DNA of 39,563 bases, from positions 1 to 39,563 of the forward strand of contig SXRF01000062.1 in the NCBI GenBank assembly GCA_005792635.1, read 5' to 3'. How positions within the stretch are numbered: position 1 is the stretch's first letter; every line of letters starts with the position of its first letter. Made by a program: the position numbers and the translations under genes. Origin of the DNA: Rickettsiales bacterium. GTDB lineage: Bacteria; Pseudomonadota; Alphaproteobacteria; Rickettsiales; SXRF01. This document shows positions 16,297-25,069 of this stretch, piece by piece. A model generated the notes under the pieces. It ran no database searches. It was not told the DNA's origin and saw nothing but the letters and a program-made list of their open reading frames with translations.

Positions 16297-18420
16297 ATGC
16301 CAAAAACAAAAAAACCAACCGCCAAAAAACCGCCACGCCAGCCAGAAAAAAAATCTGGTAAGAAATTTATGGCGAGCTTTGATGGTTTGCCAGAAATCTG
16401 CACGCTTTCTATTACCAGCGCGAGCAAGGACGGCGATTTACTAGCCGAACCTCTGGTTTGGAAGGGGAATAAAAAACCGCCGCATATTGTGGTGCTGGAA
16501 TCAGGGCGCGGCAAGGCGGCAATTATTGGCGACCGCATCCTTGCTAAACTTAAAAAAATCTCCGCCCATCTTTATCAAGCCTCGGTTATTCGCGTGCTGG
16601 AAAGCGAGCTGGCGCAGCCGATAATAGGTGCGTTTATCCCAACTGGTGGCGGTGGCGGAATAATTGAGCCAATTTCGCGCAAAAGCAAAGAAAGTTTCAT
16701 GGTGCTGGCGGCGGATACGGCGGGCGCAGAGCATGGCGAGCTGGTAAGTGGCGAAACCTTGCCCAATATGCCGTCTATGGGTATGAGCTATGCTAAAATT
16801 ACCGAGCGACTTGGACGGGTGGATGCGCCGCGAGCAGCGAGCCTGATTGCCGCGAGTATTCATAATCTACCGCAAGTTTTTAGCGAAGAGGCATTGGCGG
16901 AAGCCGCCGCTGCGCCGCTGCCCAAACTGACTGCTGACCGCACCGATTTACGCGCTATTCCGCTGGTGACCATTGACGGCGAGGATGCGCGGGATTTTGA
17001 CGATGCGGTATTTGCGGAAAGTGATGGCGACGGCTTCCATCTTGTAGTTGCCATTGCCGAAGTCGCTTTTTATGTGAGCGAGGGCAGCGCACTTGACAAA
17101 ACCGCATTTGAACGCGGAAATTCGGTTTATTTTCCCGACCGCGTAATTCCTATGCTGCCTGAGCGATTATCAAACGGGCTTTGTTCGTTGAACCCAAACG
17201 AAGATCGCTATTGCCTCGCCGTGCATATATGGATTGACGCTGGCGGTGCAATCCAGAAATATGAGTTTGTGCGCGGCATCATGCGCTCAGTGGCAAGGCT
17301 GACTTATGAGCAGGTGGAAGCGCAAACAACCAATAACCAACAACTAATAACCAACCTCCGCCGTGCCTACGCCGCCCTCGCCTCTGAACGCGACGCGCGT
17401 GGTGCGCTGGATTTGGATTTGCCAGAATATAAAATACATTTTGACGCAAGCGGCAATGTAGCGAATATACTTCCCAAAGCCCGCCTTGCCAGTCACCAAC
17501 TAATCGAATGTTTTATGATTGCCGCCAATGTCTGCGCGGCGGATTTCTTGCTCAAACATAAGGCAGCTGGCGTCTACCGCGTGCATGAGCCACCGAGCGA
17601 AGAAAAATTGGAAGAGCTGCGGACGATGCTCACCATGTCGGATTATCGCTTGCAAAAAGGCGCGGTGACCGCCAAGCATTTTAACCGCGTTTTGCGTGCC
17701 TCAAGAGACGATCCGCGCAAGGCAATGATCCACACGGCGGTTTTGCGCTCGCAGATGCAGGCATTTTACAGCGCGGAAAACACAGGGCATTTTGGGCTAG
17801 CACTACAAAAATATTGTCACTTTACCTCGCCCATCCGCCGCTATGCTGATTTGATGGTTCACCGCGCTATTGTTGGAATTTTGGAGAATGAAAAGCACCA
17901 CAAACCAAATCTGGCGGAAATCGCGCTCCACATCTCCGAAACTGAACGCCGTGCGATGCTCGCCGAGCGCGACGCGGCGGATAGGTACAAAGTTTCCTTC
18001 ATGTCGCGGGAAATCGGCAATGTATTTTCTGGCGTAATCAGCGGCTTAAATGAATATGGTTTATTCATCACCATAAATACCACAGGCGTTACGGGCTTTG
18101 TTCCTGTGCGAAATCTCGGGCGTGATTTTTTCTCGTTTGACCGCAAACATAAGCTGTTCAAAGGGCAGAGAAGCGGCGCGGTTTTCGCGTTGGGCGATGC
18201 TATCACCATCCGCGTGCAGGAAGCCAACGCCATGACAGGTAGCCTAATTTTCGCGCCAGAAATGCCAGAATTTGCCAGCCTGCCGCCACTGCGCGAAAAA
18301 TATGAGCATAAAAAGAAATCGCCAAAACATCGTGGCAAGCCACAGAAAACACCAGATAAATCATTAGGCAGAGCCAATAAAAAACCGCGCAAAAAAACTG
18401 GCAAAAAGCACAAAAACTAA
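16297..18420 (+). CDS. rnr: Ribonuclease R
   Basis: This is a 3'-5' exoribonuclease that degrades structured RNA. The 707-residue protein starts with a Lys/Pro-rich stretch, then cold-shock-like RNA-binding regions, then the catalytic RNB domain from about residue 205. The signature IDGEDARDFDDAV (residues 226-238) holds the catalytic aspartates. HFTSPIRRYADLMVHR lies further on. An S1 domain follows (VISGLNEYGLFITINTTGVTGFVP), and the protein ends in a strongly basic Lys-rich tail, as usual for RNase R. A heptamer-patterned tract inside the RNB domain (17332-17355) encodes an Asn/Gln/Thr-rich loop. The NDUFS4-like gene follows after 37 bases. Confidence 0.96.
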   Translation: MPKTKKPTAKKPPRQPEKKSGKKFMASFDGLPEICTLSITSASKDGDLLAEPLVWKGNKKPPHIVVLESGRGKAAIIGDRILAKLKKISAHLYQASVIRVLESELAQPIIGAFIPTGGGGGIIEPISRKSKESFMVLAADTAGAEHGELVSGETLPNMPSMGMSYAKITERLGRVDAPRAASLIAASIHNLPQVFSEEALAEAAAAPLPKLTADRTDLRAIPLVTIDGEDARDFDDAVFAESDGDGFHLVVAIAEVAFYVSEGSALDKTAFERGNSVYFPDRVIPMLPERLSNGLCSLNPNEDRYCLAVHIWIDAGGAIQKYEFVRGIMRSVARLTYEQVEAQTTNNQQLITNLRRAYAALASERDARGALDLDLPEYKIHFDASGNVANILPKARLASHQLIECFMIAANVCAADFLLKHKAAGVYRVHEPPSEEKLEELRTMLTMSDYRLQKGAVTAKHFNRVLRASRDDPRKAMIHTAVLRSQMQAFYSAENTGHFGLALQKYCHFTSPIRRYADLMVHRAIVGILENEKHHKPNLAEIALHISETERRAMLAERDAADRYKVSFMSREIGNVFSGVISGLNEYGLFITINTTGVTGFVPVRNLGRDFFSFDRKHKLFKGQRSGAVFALGDAITIRVQEANAMTGSLIFAPEMPEFASLPPLREKYEHKKKSPKHRGKPQKTPDKSLGRANKKPRKKTGKKHKN
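17332..17355 (+). repeat. Heptamer-patterned tract inside rnr
   Basis: AATAACCAAC occurs at 17332-17341 and again at 17346-17355, a 14-base period. The surrounding bases read as heptamers CAATAAC, CAACAAC, TAATAAC. The tract encodes a short Asn/Gln/Thr-rich segment in the RNB domain. It resembles the GAACTAC heptamers in ruvA. Confidence 0.6.
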
Positions 18421-18457
18421 ACTTGCATTCTTGTAAAAATCTTGTAGTTTCCAGCGC

Positions 18458-18754
18458 ATGAAAACTGCAAAAATATACCAACCAGCGAAAAATGCTATGC
18501 AATCGGGCAAGGCAGAGAAGTCTTGGCTGCTGGAATATATTCCCGCCACGCCGTTTGTCATTGATGGTCTGATGGGGTGGAGCGGAATGCAGGACACTCT
18601 GCGTGAGATACGCCTTAAATTCCCCAGCAAAGAAGCAGCTATCGCCTATGCGACTAAGAAAAAACTGAATTTTGAAGTTTTTGAGCCGCTTGCCGCCGCC
18701 GAACGCCGCAAGGCTTATGCCGATAATTTTGCTTTTAGCCGCGTTCGGGCTTAG
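18458..18754 (+). CDS. NDUFS4-like NADH dehydrogenase accessory subunit
   Basis: This 98-residue protein resembles the ETC complex I subunit conserved region (NDUFS4, 18 kDa type), an accessory subunit of respiratory complex I shared by alphaproteobacteria and mitochondria. Typical features are the N-terminal KTAKIYQPAKNAMQSGKA, the central WLLEYIP, the GWSGMQDTLREIRLKFPSKEAAIAYATKK block and the final FAFSR. The length is right for the bacterial form. It is alone, as usual, away from the nuo operon, and may be cotranscribed with rnr 37 bases upstream. There is no signal or membrane segment; it would attach to the matrix-equivalent (cytosolic) arm. Confidence 0.9.
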   Translation: MKTAKIYQPAKNAMQSGKAEKSWLLEYIPATPFVIDGLMGWSGMQDTLREIRLKFPSKEAAIAYATKKKLNFEVFEPLAAAERRKAYADNFAFSRVRA

Positions 18755-18887
18755 GTATTGGCGTCTTTTCCACAATAACCCAAGGAATTTTGTTAAGTTT
18801 GGCAGTTTTTGCACTTTCTTTGATATTTTGGCTTTTCTTACGAGGAAAACACGCTATATTCCGCACAAAATAGCAAAAATCATAGCT

Positions 18888-18955
18888 TGTCATGCCAGCG
18901 CAAGCTGGCATCCAGAAGGAAAGAAATCTGGATACCAGCCTATACTGGTATGACA
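18888..18955. repeat. Palindromic intergenic repeat before ppdK
   Basis: A 68-bp inverted repeat begins TGTCATGCCAGC and ends in its approximate complement, ACTGGTATGACA. Inner arms TCCAGA (18911-18916) and TCTGGA (18927-18932) pair around a short spacer. Each half can also fold by itself (GCCAGC/GCTGGC on the left, ACCAGCCTATACTGGT on the right). It belongs to the same family as 11771-11859. It lies 19 bases before the ppdK start. Confidence 0.75.
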
Positions 18956-18974
18956 AAGTATTAGGAGAAAAAAA

Positions 18975-21635
18975 ATGAACGCTACTGCAAACACTGCAAA
19001 AAAAGAAAATATAGCAGAAAAACTGGTTTATAGCTTCTCTGGAGGGGCTTCTGACGGCAATGGCACGATGCGTAATTTGCTGGGTGGCAAGGGCGCGAAT
19101 TTGGCGGAAATGTGCAGCCTCGGGCTTCCCGTCCCTCCTGGTTTTACCATAACCACCGAGGTTTGCGTGGGCTATTATGCCAATGGCAAAAAGCTGCCTG
19201 CCGACCTTGAAAATCAGGTGAATGCGGCAATGGCGAAGGTGGAAAGCGTCGTTGGTGCGAAATTTGGCGATTCAGAAAACCCACTGCTGCTTTCGGTGCG
19301 TTCGGGCGCACGGGCTTCTATGCCGGGGATGATGGACACTGTGCTAAACCTTGGGCTGAATGACACCACTGCTGAAGCAATCGCCAAAAAAACAGGAAAT
19401 GTTCGTTTTGCTTATGACAGCTATCGCCGTTTTATCCAGATGTATAGCGATGTGGTGTTGGAGCTGGATCATTATCATTTTGAAGAAATTCTTGAGCAAA
19501 AGAAGGCGGATAAAGGCGTTGAGCTTGACACTGAATTAGAAGCTGAAGACCTAAAAGACCTTGTAAAACAATATAAGGAAAAGGTTTTGGAAGAGCTGAA
19601 AAAACCTTTCCCAGATAGCCCGAAAGAGCAGCTTTGGGGCGCGATTTCTGCGGTGTTTAATTCGTGGATGAACCCGCGGGCGAACACTTATCGCCGTTTG
19701 CATGACATTCCTGAAAGCTGGGGAACGGCGGTGACTGTGCAGTCTATGGTGTTTGGCAATATGGGCGACACTTGCGCGACTGGCGTTGCTTTCACGCGTG
19801 ACCCATCCACTGGCGAGCGCAAATATTATGGCGAATTTTTGGTGAACGCGCAGGGTGAGGATGTGGTGGCGGGAATTCGCACACCTCTAGCCCTCTGCGA
19901 AATGCCTGCGGTTATGCCTGAGGTTTATAAGCAACTAACCGCGGTTTTTGATAAGCTGGAAGCGCATTACCGCGATATGCAGGATATTGAATTCACCATT
20001 CAAGACCACAAGCTTTGGATGTTGCAAACGCGCAACGGCAAGCGCACTGCGGCGGCGGCGGTGAAAATCGCGGTGGATATGGTGCGTGAAGGCGTGCTGA
20101 CCAAAGCGGAAGCGTTAAAGCGCATTGACCCGCTATCGCTTGACCAATTGCTGCACCCAACTCTTGACCCAAAAGCCAAAAAAACTGTGCTAACCACGGG
20201 CTTGCCAGCCTCACCGGGGGCGGCGTCGGGCAAGGTGGTGTTCACCGCCGAAGACGCGGAAGCAATGGCGCTTGACCACAAGGAAAAAGTGATTTTAGTG
20301 CGCATTGAAACTTCACCAGAAGATATTCACGGAATGCACGCCGCGCAAGGGATTCTCACTGCTCGCGGGGGCATGACCAGCCACGCAGCGGTGGTAGCGC
20401 GTGGTATGGGCAAACCTTGCGTTTCTGGCGCGGGTGAGCTGCGGATTGACCACGCGAAAAAAGAAATGAAAATCGGCAGCTATTCCATCAAAGAAGGCGA
20501 CATAATCACCATCAATGGCGGCACGGGCGAGGTGATGCTCGGCGCGATTGCGACCGTTCAGCCGCAGCTTTCTGGCGATTTTAATGAGCTGATGGGCTGG
20601 GCGGATGAAACCCGCAAGCTTCGCGTGCGTACCAACGCGGAAACGCCGATGGACGCGGAAGTTGCACGCAAATTTGGCGCGGAAGGCATCGGGCTATGCC
20701 GCACTGAACATATGTTTTTTGACGCCGAGCGCATCATCGCTATGCGCGAAATGATTGTGGCGCAGAGTGTTGAAGGGCGCAAAACCGCGCTGGCGAAACT
20801 TCTGCCAATGCAGCGCAATGATTTTACCGAGCTTTTCCGCATCATGCACGGCTTGCCAGTTACCATCCGCTTGCTTGACCCGCCCTTACATGAATTTTTA
20901 CCACATACCGAGGAAGATATTAAACAAGTGGCGACGGCGGCGGGCGTGAGCGTGGAAACTGTGCGCCACCGCGCCCATGAGCTTAAAGAGCAAAACCCGA
21001 TGCTTGGGCATCGCGGGTGTCGCCTTGGCATCACCTATCCAGAAATTTATGAAATGCAAGCTAATGCGATTTTTGAAGCAGCGGCGATTATCATAAAAGA
21101 AGGCAAGGAGAATGTAATTCCTGAAATTATGATTCCGCTGGTTATGATGCCAAAAGAGCTAGAGATTTTGAAGGCTTTGGTGGATAAGGTGGCAGCCGAA
21201 GTGATGGCGAAAACTGGCACGAAGATAGAGTATATGGTGGGGACGATGATTGAGCTTCCGCGTGCTGCCCTTCGCGCCGCAGAAATCGCGGAAATGGCGG
21301 AGTTTTTCAGCTTCGGCACGAACGACTTAACCCAAACTACTTTGGGCATCTCGCGCGATGATTCTGCATCATTCATTGAAGCCTATCGCAAGCTGGGCAT
21401 TGTGGAGCAAGACCCGTTTGTTTCTCTGGATCAAACAGGGGTTGGCGAGCTGATTGAGCTAGCTGCGCAGCGCGGAAAACAAACCCGCCCCGAGCTTAAA
21501 ATGGGCATTTGCGGCGAACATGGTGGCGACCCCGCCTCTATCGCCTTCTGCCAAAAAGCTGGCCTCACCTATGTTTCCTGCTCGCCATACCGCGTTCCTG
21601 TGGCAAGGCTGGCGGCGGCACAAGCCGTTTTGTAG
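18975..21635 (+). CDS. ppdK: Pyruvate, phosphate dikinase
   Basis: It interconverts pyruvate, ATP and phosphate with PEP, AMP and pyrophosphate. The 886 residues include an N-terminal ATP-grasp domain (NLLGGKGANLAEM near residue 33), a swivelling phosphohistidine domain with GGMTSHAAVVARG (His470 carries the phosphate), and a C-terminal PEP/pyruvate barrel ending in GICGEHGGDP and SCSPYRVPVARLAAAQA. AGGAG precedes the ATG by a good distance. It stands alone, with a palindromic repeat upstream and the mazEF module directly downstream. It may serve gluconeogenesis or PPi-based glycolysis. No regulatory kinase gene (PDRP) is in the window. Confidence 0.98.
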   Translation: MNATANTAKKENIAEKLVYSFSGGASDGNGTMRNLLGGKGANLAEMCSLGLPVPPGFTITTEVCVGYYANGKKLPADLENQVNAAMAKVESVVGAKFGDSENPLLLSVRSGARASMPGMMDTVLNLGLNDTTAEAIAKKTGNVRFAYDSYRRFIQMYSDVVLELDHYHFEEILEQKKADKGVELDTELEAEDLKDLVKQYKEKVLEELKKPFPDSPKEQLWGAISAVFNSWMNPRANTYRRLHDIPESWGTAVTVQSMVFGNMGDTCATGVAFTRDPSTGERKYYGEFLVNAQGEDVVAGIRTPLALCEMPAVMPEVYKQLTAVFDKLEAHYRDMQDIEFTIQDHKLWMLQTRNGKRTAAAAVKIAVDMVREGVLTKAEALKRIDPLSLDQLLHPTLDPKAKKTVLTTGLPASPGAASGKVVFTAEDAEAMALDHKEKVILVRIETSPEDIHGMHAAQGILTARGGMTSHAAVVARGMGKPCVSGAGELRIDHAKKEMKIGSYSIKEGDIITINGGTGEVMLGAIATVQPQLSGDFNELMGWADETRKLRVRTNAETPMDAEVARKFGAEGIGLCRTEHMFFDAERIIAMREMIVAQSVEGRKTALAKLLPMQRNDFTELFRIMHGLPVTIRLLDPPLHEFLPHTEEDIKQVATAAGVSVETVRHRAHELKEQNPMLGHRGCRLGITYPEIYEMQANAIFEAAAIIIKEGKENVIPEIMIPLVMMPKELEILKALVDKVAAEVMAKTGTKIEYMVGTMIELPRAALRAAEIAEMAEFFSFGTNDLTQTTLGISRDDSASFIEAYRKLGIVEQDPFVSLDQTGVGELIELAAQRGKQTRPELKMGICGEHGGDPASIAFCQKAGLTYVSCSPYRVPVARLAAAQAVL

Positions 21636-21636
21636 C

Positions 21637-21673
21637 TTGCAATTTGCAATAAAAATGTATATACTTTGTATAT
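21637..21673 (+). promoter_or_regulatory. Candidate mazEF promoter and operator repeat
   Basis: TTGCAA (21637-21642), a 17-base spacer and TATACT (21660-21665) form a good sigma-70 promoter, starting just after the ppdK stop. The direct repeat TGTATAT at 21656-21662 and 21667-21673, spaced by one helical turn, overlaps the -10 and the expected start site. It is a plausible autorepression site for the antitoxin. Confidence 0.55.
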
Positions 21674-21698
21674 CCAAAATTATTATTGCAGGCAAAAA

Positions 21699-21974
21699 AT
21701 GGAAACACATATAAATAGCTGGGGAAATAGCCTTGCGGTTCGTTTGCCTAAAAGCCTTTCAGAGCTTTATGGGCTTTCGAAAGGTGCGTCTGTTGACATA
21801 TCAGCGATAGAGGGTGGAATTTTTCTGCGACCAATAAAAGAACCATTGGAAACAATGAAAGAAATGGTGGCTGATGTCGATATTGAGGCGATGTGCGCGG
21901 CAATTACTGATGAAAACCGCCCTAGCCCAGAAGATTTTGATTTTGGCGCACCTGTTGGTAAAGAAATATGGTGA
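21699..21974 (+). CDS. mazE: MazE-type antitoxin
   Basis: This 91-residue antitoxin has an AbrB/MazE-type N-terminal DNA-binding fold: INSWGNSLAVRLPKSLSELYGLSKGASVDI is the standard pattern. The acidic C-terminal tail would block the toxin. The ATG at 21699 is chosen. The in-frame TTG at 21666 would put the promoter -10 inside or next to the gene and adds residues unlike the family. The stop overlaps the mazF start by seven bases, so translation is coupled. The module lies in the gap between ppdK and mutL with its own candidate promoter. Confidence 0.92.
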   Translation: METHINSWGNSLAVRLPKSLSELYGLSKGASVDISAIEGGIFLRPIKEPLETMKEMVADVDIEAMCAAITDENRPSPEDFDFGAPVGKEIW

Positions 21975-22303
21975 AGCTCTATATTCCTGAACGAGCGGAT
22001 ATAGTTTGGCTTGATTTTTCGCCACAAGCAGGTCAGGAGCAAGCAGGCAGAAGACCTGCTTTAGTTTTGTCACCATCCAGTTATAATAAAAATGGGATGG
22101 CGTTAGTTTGCCCAATCACCAGCAAGGTAAAAGGCTATCCATTTGAAGTCACAATAAAAACAGATAAAATAAATGGAGTTGTGCTTTCGGATCATATAAA
22201 GAATCATGATTGGAGAGCAAGAAAGCTTCATTTTATTAGCAAAGCTAATTTTGATGTTTTACAAGCCGTTTCAAAAAATATATTTGCTTTATTGATAAAA
22301 TAA
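21968..22303 (+). CDS. mazF: MazF/PemK-type endoribonuclease toxin
   Basis: This 111-residue toxin is of the MazF/PemK family, a ribosome-independent, sequence-specific mRNA interferase. Diagnostic parts are the N-terminal ERADIVWLDFSPQAG, then QEQAGRRPALVLSP with the conserved arginine and the RPALV motif, then CPITSKVKGYPFEV with the threonine/serine position, and the SDHIKNHDW region. It appears full length and intact. The cleavage site cannot be predicted. It ends 13 bases before mutL, so mutL probably receives some transcription from the module promoter. Confidence 0.93.
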   Translation: MVKLYIPERADIVWLDFSPQAGQEQAGRRPALVLSPSSYNKNGMALVCPITSKVKGYPFEVTIKTDKINGVVLSDHIKNHDWRARKLHFISKANFDVLQAVSKNIFALLIK

Positions 22304-22316
22304 AATGAACTCATAA

Positions 22317-24146
22317 ATGATCCGCATTCTGCCCACAACTTTGATTAATCGTATCGCCGCTGGTGAGGTGATTGAACGTCCAGCCAGTGTGGTGAAAGAA
22401 CTGATGGAAAACGCGCTGGACGCGGGCGCGACGCGCATTGAGGTGGTGCTGGAGCAAGGCGGGAAAAACCGCATCAGCATCATTGATAATGGCAAGGGCA
22501 TGACACGCGATGAGTTGATGCTAGCGGTGCAGCGACACGCGACTTCCAAGCTGCCGTCGGATGATTTGCTGGATATTCGTTTTCTTGGTTTTCGTGGTGA
22601 GGCATTGCCGTCTATCGGTTCGGTGAGCCGTATGAGCATCACCAGCCGCACAGCGGGCAGCGAAAATGCTTGGCAAATTTCGGTGGAGGGCGGCGATGTG
22701 CATGAGCCAACACCAGCAACGCTGGCGCATGGCACAACAGTGGAAATCCGTGATTTATTTTATGCCACCCCTGCCCGCCTTAAATTCCTGAAAACTGACC
22801 GCACCGAGGTTGGACAAGTGGTGGATATGTTGGAACGCCTCGCAATGGCAAACCACAGCGTTGCTTTTTCGCTGGTATCTGACGCTAAAAAAATGCTGCA
22901 ATTTTCGGCGGCTTCTGACCGCCTGTCGCGCCTGCGTGAGGTTATGGGCAAGGAGTTTGCCGATAACGCCCTCGCCCTGTCGCACACACGCGAAAATGCA
23001 CAGCTTACAGGCTTTGCAGCCTTGCCCACTTTTAATCGCGGAACGAGCGCGGCGCAATATTTATTCGTGGGCGGCAGACCAGTGCGCGATAGGTTGCTGC
23101 TCGGCGCAGTGAAAGGCGCGTATCAGGATGTGCTGGCGCATGACCGCCACCCTGTGGTCGCGCTGTTTGTGGATGTGCCAAGCAGTGAGGTGGATGTCAA
23201 TGTTCACCCAGCCAAGGCGGAGGTGCGGTTTCGTGATAGCCAGAATATTCGCGGGCTGATTGTCGGCGCGATTAAAAACGCACTGGCGCAGGCGGGATTT
23301 CGGGCGTCAAACACAGTTGGCGCGGGCGCGTTGGAACGCTTCGCCGCCACTTCGCAAGCAAGTTCACTGGCAAATAATTATTCGCCGTCTTATGCTTACT
23401 CGCCGCCATCATCATATCAAGCTTCCTATGCTTCTGCTGCTTCCGCGCCATCTTTTCATGAAACTGCGGCGCGGGTTTATGAGCCATTATTCGCGCCAGA
23501 AATGACCCCGCCGCTAGCGCGACCAGCGGAGGCGGCAAGCCAGCAAGTTGCTGATTATACTCACTATCCTCTGGGTGCAGCGCGATCACAGCTTCATAAA
23601 ACCTATATCGTGGCGGAAACGGTGGATGGGTTGGTGATTGTTGATCAGCACGCCGCACATGAACGGTTGGTGATGGAAAAAATGAACGCAGCACTGGCGC
23701 AGACGGGCATTGTGCGGCAAAAGCTGCTGATTCCTGAAATTGTGCCGCTGGATGAAGCAATGGCAGAAGCCATAATTTCCCGCGCGGATGAGTTGTTGGA
23801 GCTGGGATTTGCTATTGAAAGTTTCGGTAGCGGAACGGTTATTGTGCGTGAAACCCCAGCCATGCTCGGCGAGATGGATGTGCAGGGGCTGGTGCGCGAA
23901 CTGGCGGATAATATCCGCGAATATGGCGAAACTCTGGCACTTCGGGCGAAAATTGAGGAGCTTTCAGGGACAATTGCCTGTCACGGCAGTGTGCGGGCGG
24001 GGCGTGCGCTCAATATCCACGAGATGAACGCGCTGTTGCGCCAGATGGAGCAAACTCCGCGCTCTGGGCAGTGCAACCACGGTCGCCCAACCTATATTGA
24101 GCTAAAACGCAAAGACATTGAAACCTTGTTCGGGAGACGCGGATGA
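22317..24146 (+). CDS. mutL: DNA mismatch repair protein MutL
   Basis: MutL couples mismatch recognition by MutS to strand incision. The 609-residue protein begins with the GHKL ATPase domain: motifs ASVVKELMENALDAGA, DNGKGM and GFRGEALPSIGSV. After a Ser/Ala/Pro/Tyr-rich linker (about residues 350-400) comes the C-terminal dimerisation and endonuclease domain. The metal-binding motif DQHAAHERLVME and CNHGRPTY are present, so it should nick DNA itself, as in bacteria lacking MutH. It overlaps the next gene by four bases (ATGA). No clear Shine-Dalgarno precedes ATG 22317. Confidence 0.97.
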   Translation: MIRILPTTLINRIAAGEVIERPASVVKELMENALDAGATRIEVVLEQGGKNRISIIDNGKGMTRDELMLAVQRHATSKLPSDDLLDIRFLGFRGEALPSIGSVSRMSITSRTAGSENAWQISVEGGDVHEPTPATLAHGTTVEIRDLFYATPARLKFLKTDRTEVGQVVDMLERLAMANHSVAFSLVSDAKKMLQFSAASDRLSRLREVMGKEFADNALALSHTRENAQLTGFAALPTFNRGTSAAQYLFVGGRPVRDRLLLGAVKGAYQDVLAHDRHPVVALFVDVPSSEVDVNVHPAKAEVRFRDSQNIRGLIVGAIKNALAQAGFRASNTVGAGALERFAATSQASSLANNYSPSYAYSPPSSYQASYASAASAPSFHETAARVYEPLFAPEMTPPLARPAEAASQQVADYTHYPLGAARSQLHKTYIVAETVDGLVIVDQHAAHERLVMEKMNAALAQTGIVRQKLLIPEIVPLDEAMAEAIISRADELLELGFAIESFGSGTVIVRETPAMLGEMDVQGLVRELADNIREYGETLALRAKIEELSGTIACHGSVRAGRALNIHEMNALLRQMEQTPRSGQCNHGRPTYIELKRKDIETLFGRRG

Positions 24147-25060
24147 CGGAAATTGTAATACTCGCCTTTGCGGCTTTTTTTATCGCGCTGATTGGCACAA
24201 AGCTCACGATTTTTTCTTTGCGAAATCGCGCCGTTTCCCCTGATATTGATGTATTGATGGGCAAACGCAAAGCTCCGCCGCTGGATGAGGCGGGAATTGC
24301 CATCACCTTCGCGCTGATTATTGGTTTGCTTGGTGCGGAGGTTAGCTACGCCATAGTTTCACCTATGTTTTTTCTGGCGGGAATTGCTTTGCTCAAAAAA
24401 CTGGTGAAGATTCCTAAATTCATCAAATATTGCGTGTGGATTTTTTCTGTCGCTATTGGGCTGACGGCGTTTCCCGATCCTATATTTTCTGGAAATATTT
24501 CGCCTGTTATGGACAAAATTATGGCGGGTGGTTTCTGGCTGTTGCTCATATATTCTTTTTCCAAGTTAGAAAAAACCGAAAGTTTGCTGCCTACCCATAT
24601 CATTGCTTTTGGGCTTGGTCTGGCGATAATTCATATTCTGGCGGAAAAAGATTTTTCGCCGTTTTTTACAGATAGCCTAGTTTTTGCCTGTGCTGGTTTT
24701 GGTTTTTTAATGTGGAATTTGCGCCCTGCAAAAATATTTGCTGGTGAAATCGGCGCAGTTCCCGCTGGTTTTATTGCTGGCTATTTGCTCATCCTCGCGG
24801 CAACTAGTGGCTACTTTGCTGGTGCTATGATTTTACCCGCCTATATTTTCGCCTATAGAGGCGTAAAAACCGCGCATCACGCGACATTTGACATGGAGTG
24901 GATTTGCCGCTTAATCGCAGGTATCAACATGTTGCTGGTGTATCTTGCCGCTGGGGCGACCATCTATCCTGAAATGGCGGGGTTTAATATTGTAATTGCT
25001 TATGCTATGTCGTTTGGATTAGAATTTTTTCTGTCTAAAAACCAACGCAAATCATTATGA
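24143..25060 (+). CDS. Degenerate WecA/MraY-like (GT4 family) membrane protein
   Basis: This 305-residue polytopic membrane protein looks like polyprenyl-phosphate sugar-1-phosphate transferases (WecA, MraY). The match is best at FLMWNLRPAKIFAGEIGA (residues 188-205), equivalent to the family's N-x5-FMGDxGS block, and at KRKAPPLDEAGIAI for the substrate loop. The paired aspartates after the third helix and the NxxDGxDG motif are not visible, and the loop Asp is replaced by Glu201-type chemistry. It could be a pseudoenzyme, a divergent transferase or a scaffold. It overlaps mutL and is followed nine bases later by a PglF-like gene, suggesting a surface-glycan pair. Confidence 0.7.
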   Translation: MTEIVILAFAAFFIALIGTKLTIFSLRNRAVSPDIDVLMGKRKAPPLDEAGIAITFALIIGLLGAEVSYAIVSPMFFLAGIALLKKLVKIPKFIKYCVWIFSVAIGLTAFPDPIFSGNISPVMDKIMAGGFWLLLIYSFSKLEKTESLLPTHIIAFGLGLAIIHILAEKDFSPFFTDSLVFACAGFGFLMWNLRPAKIFAGEIGAVPAGFIAGYLLILAATSGYFAGAMILPAYIFAYRGVKTAHHATFDMEWICRLIAGINMLLVYLAAGATIYPEMAGFNIVIAYAMSFGLEFFLSKNQRKSL

Positions 25061-25069
25061 GATTATCTT

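Noticed and set aside
17859-18814. Minus-strand ORFs of 184 and 203 codons over the rnr end
   Set aside because: Antisense to the S1 domain and Lys-rich tail of RNase R and the NDUFS4-like gene.
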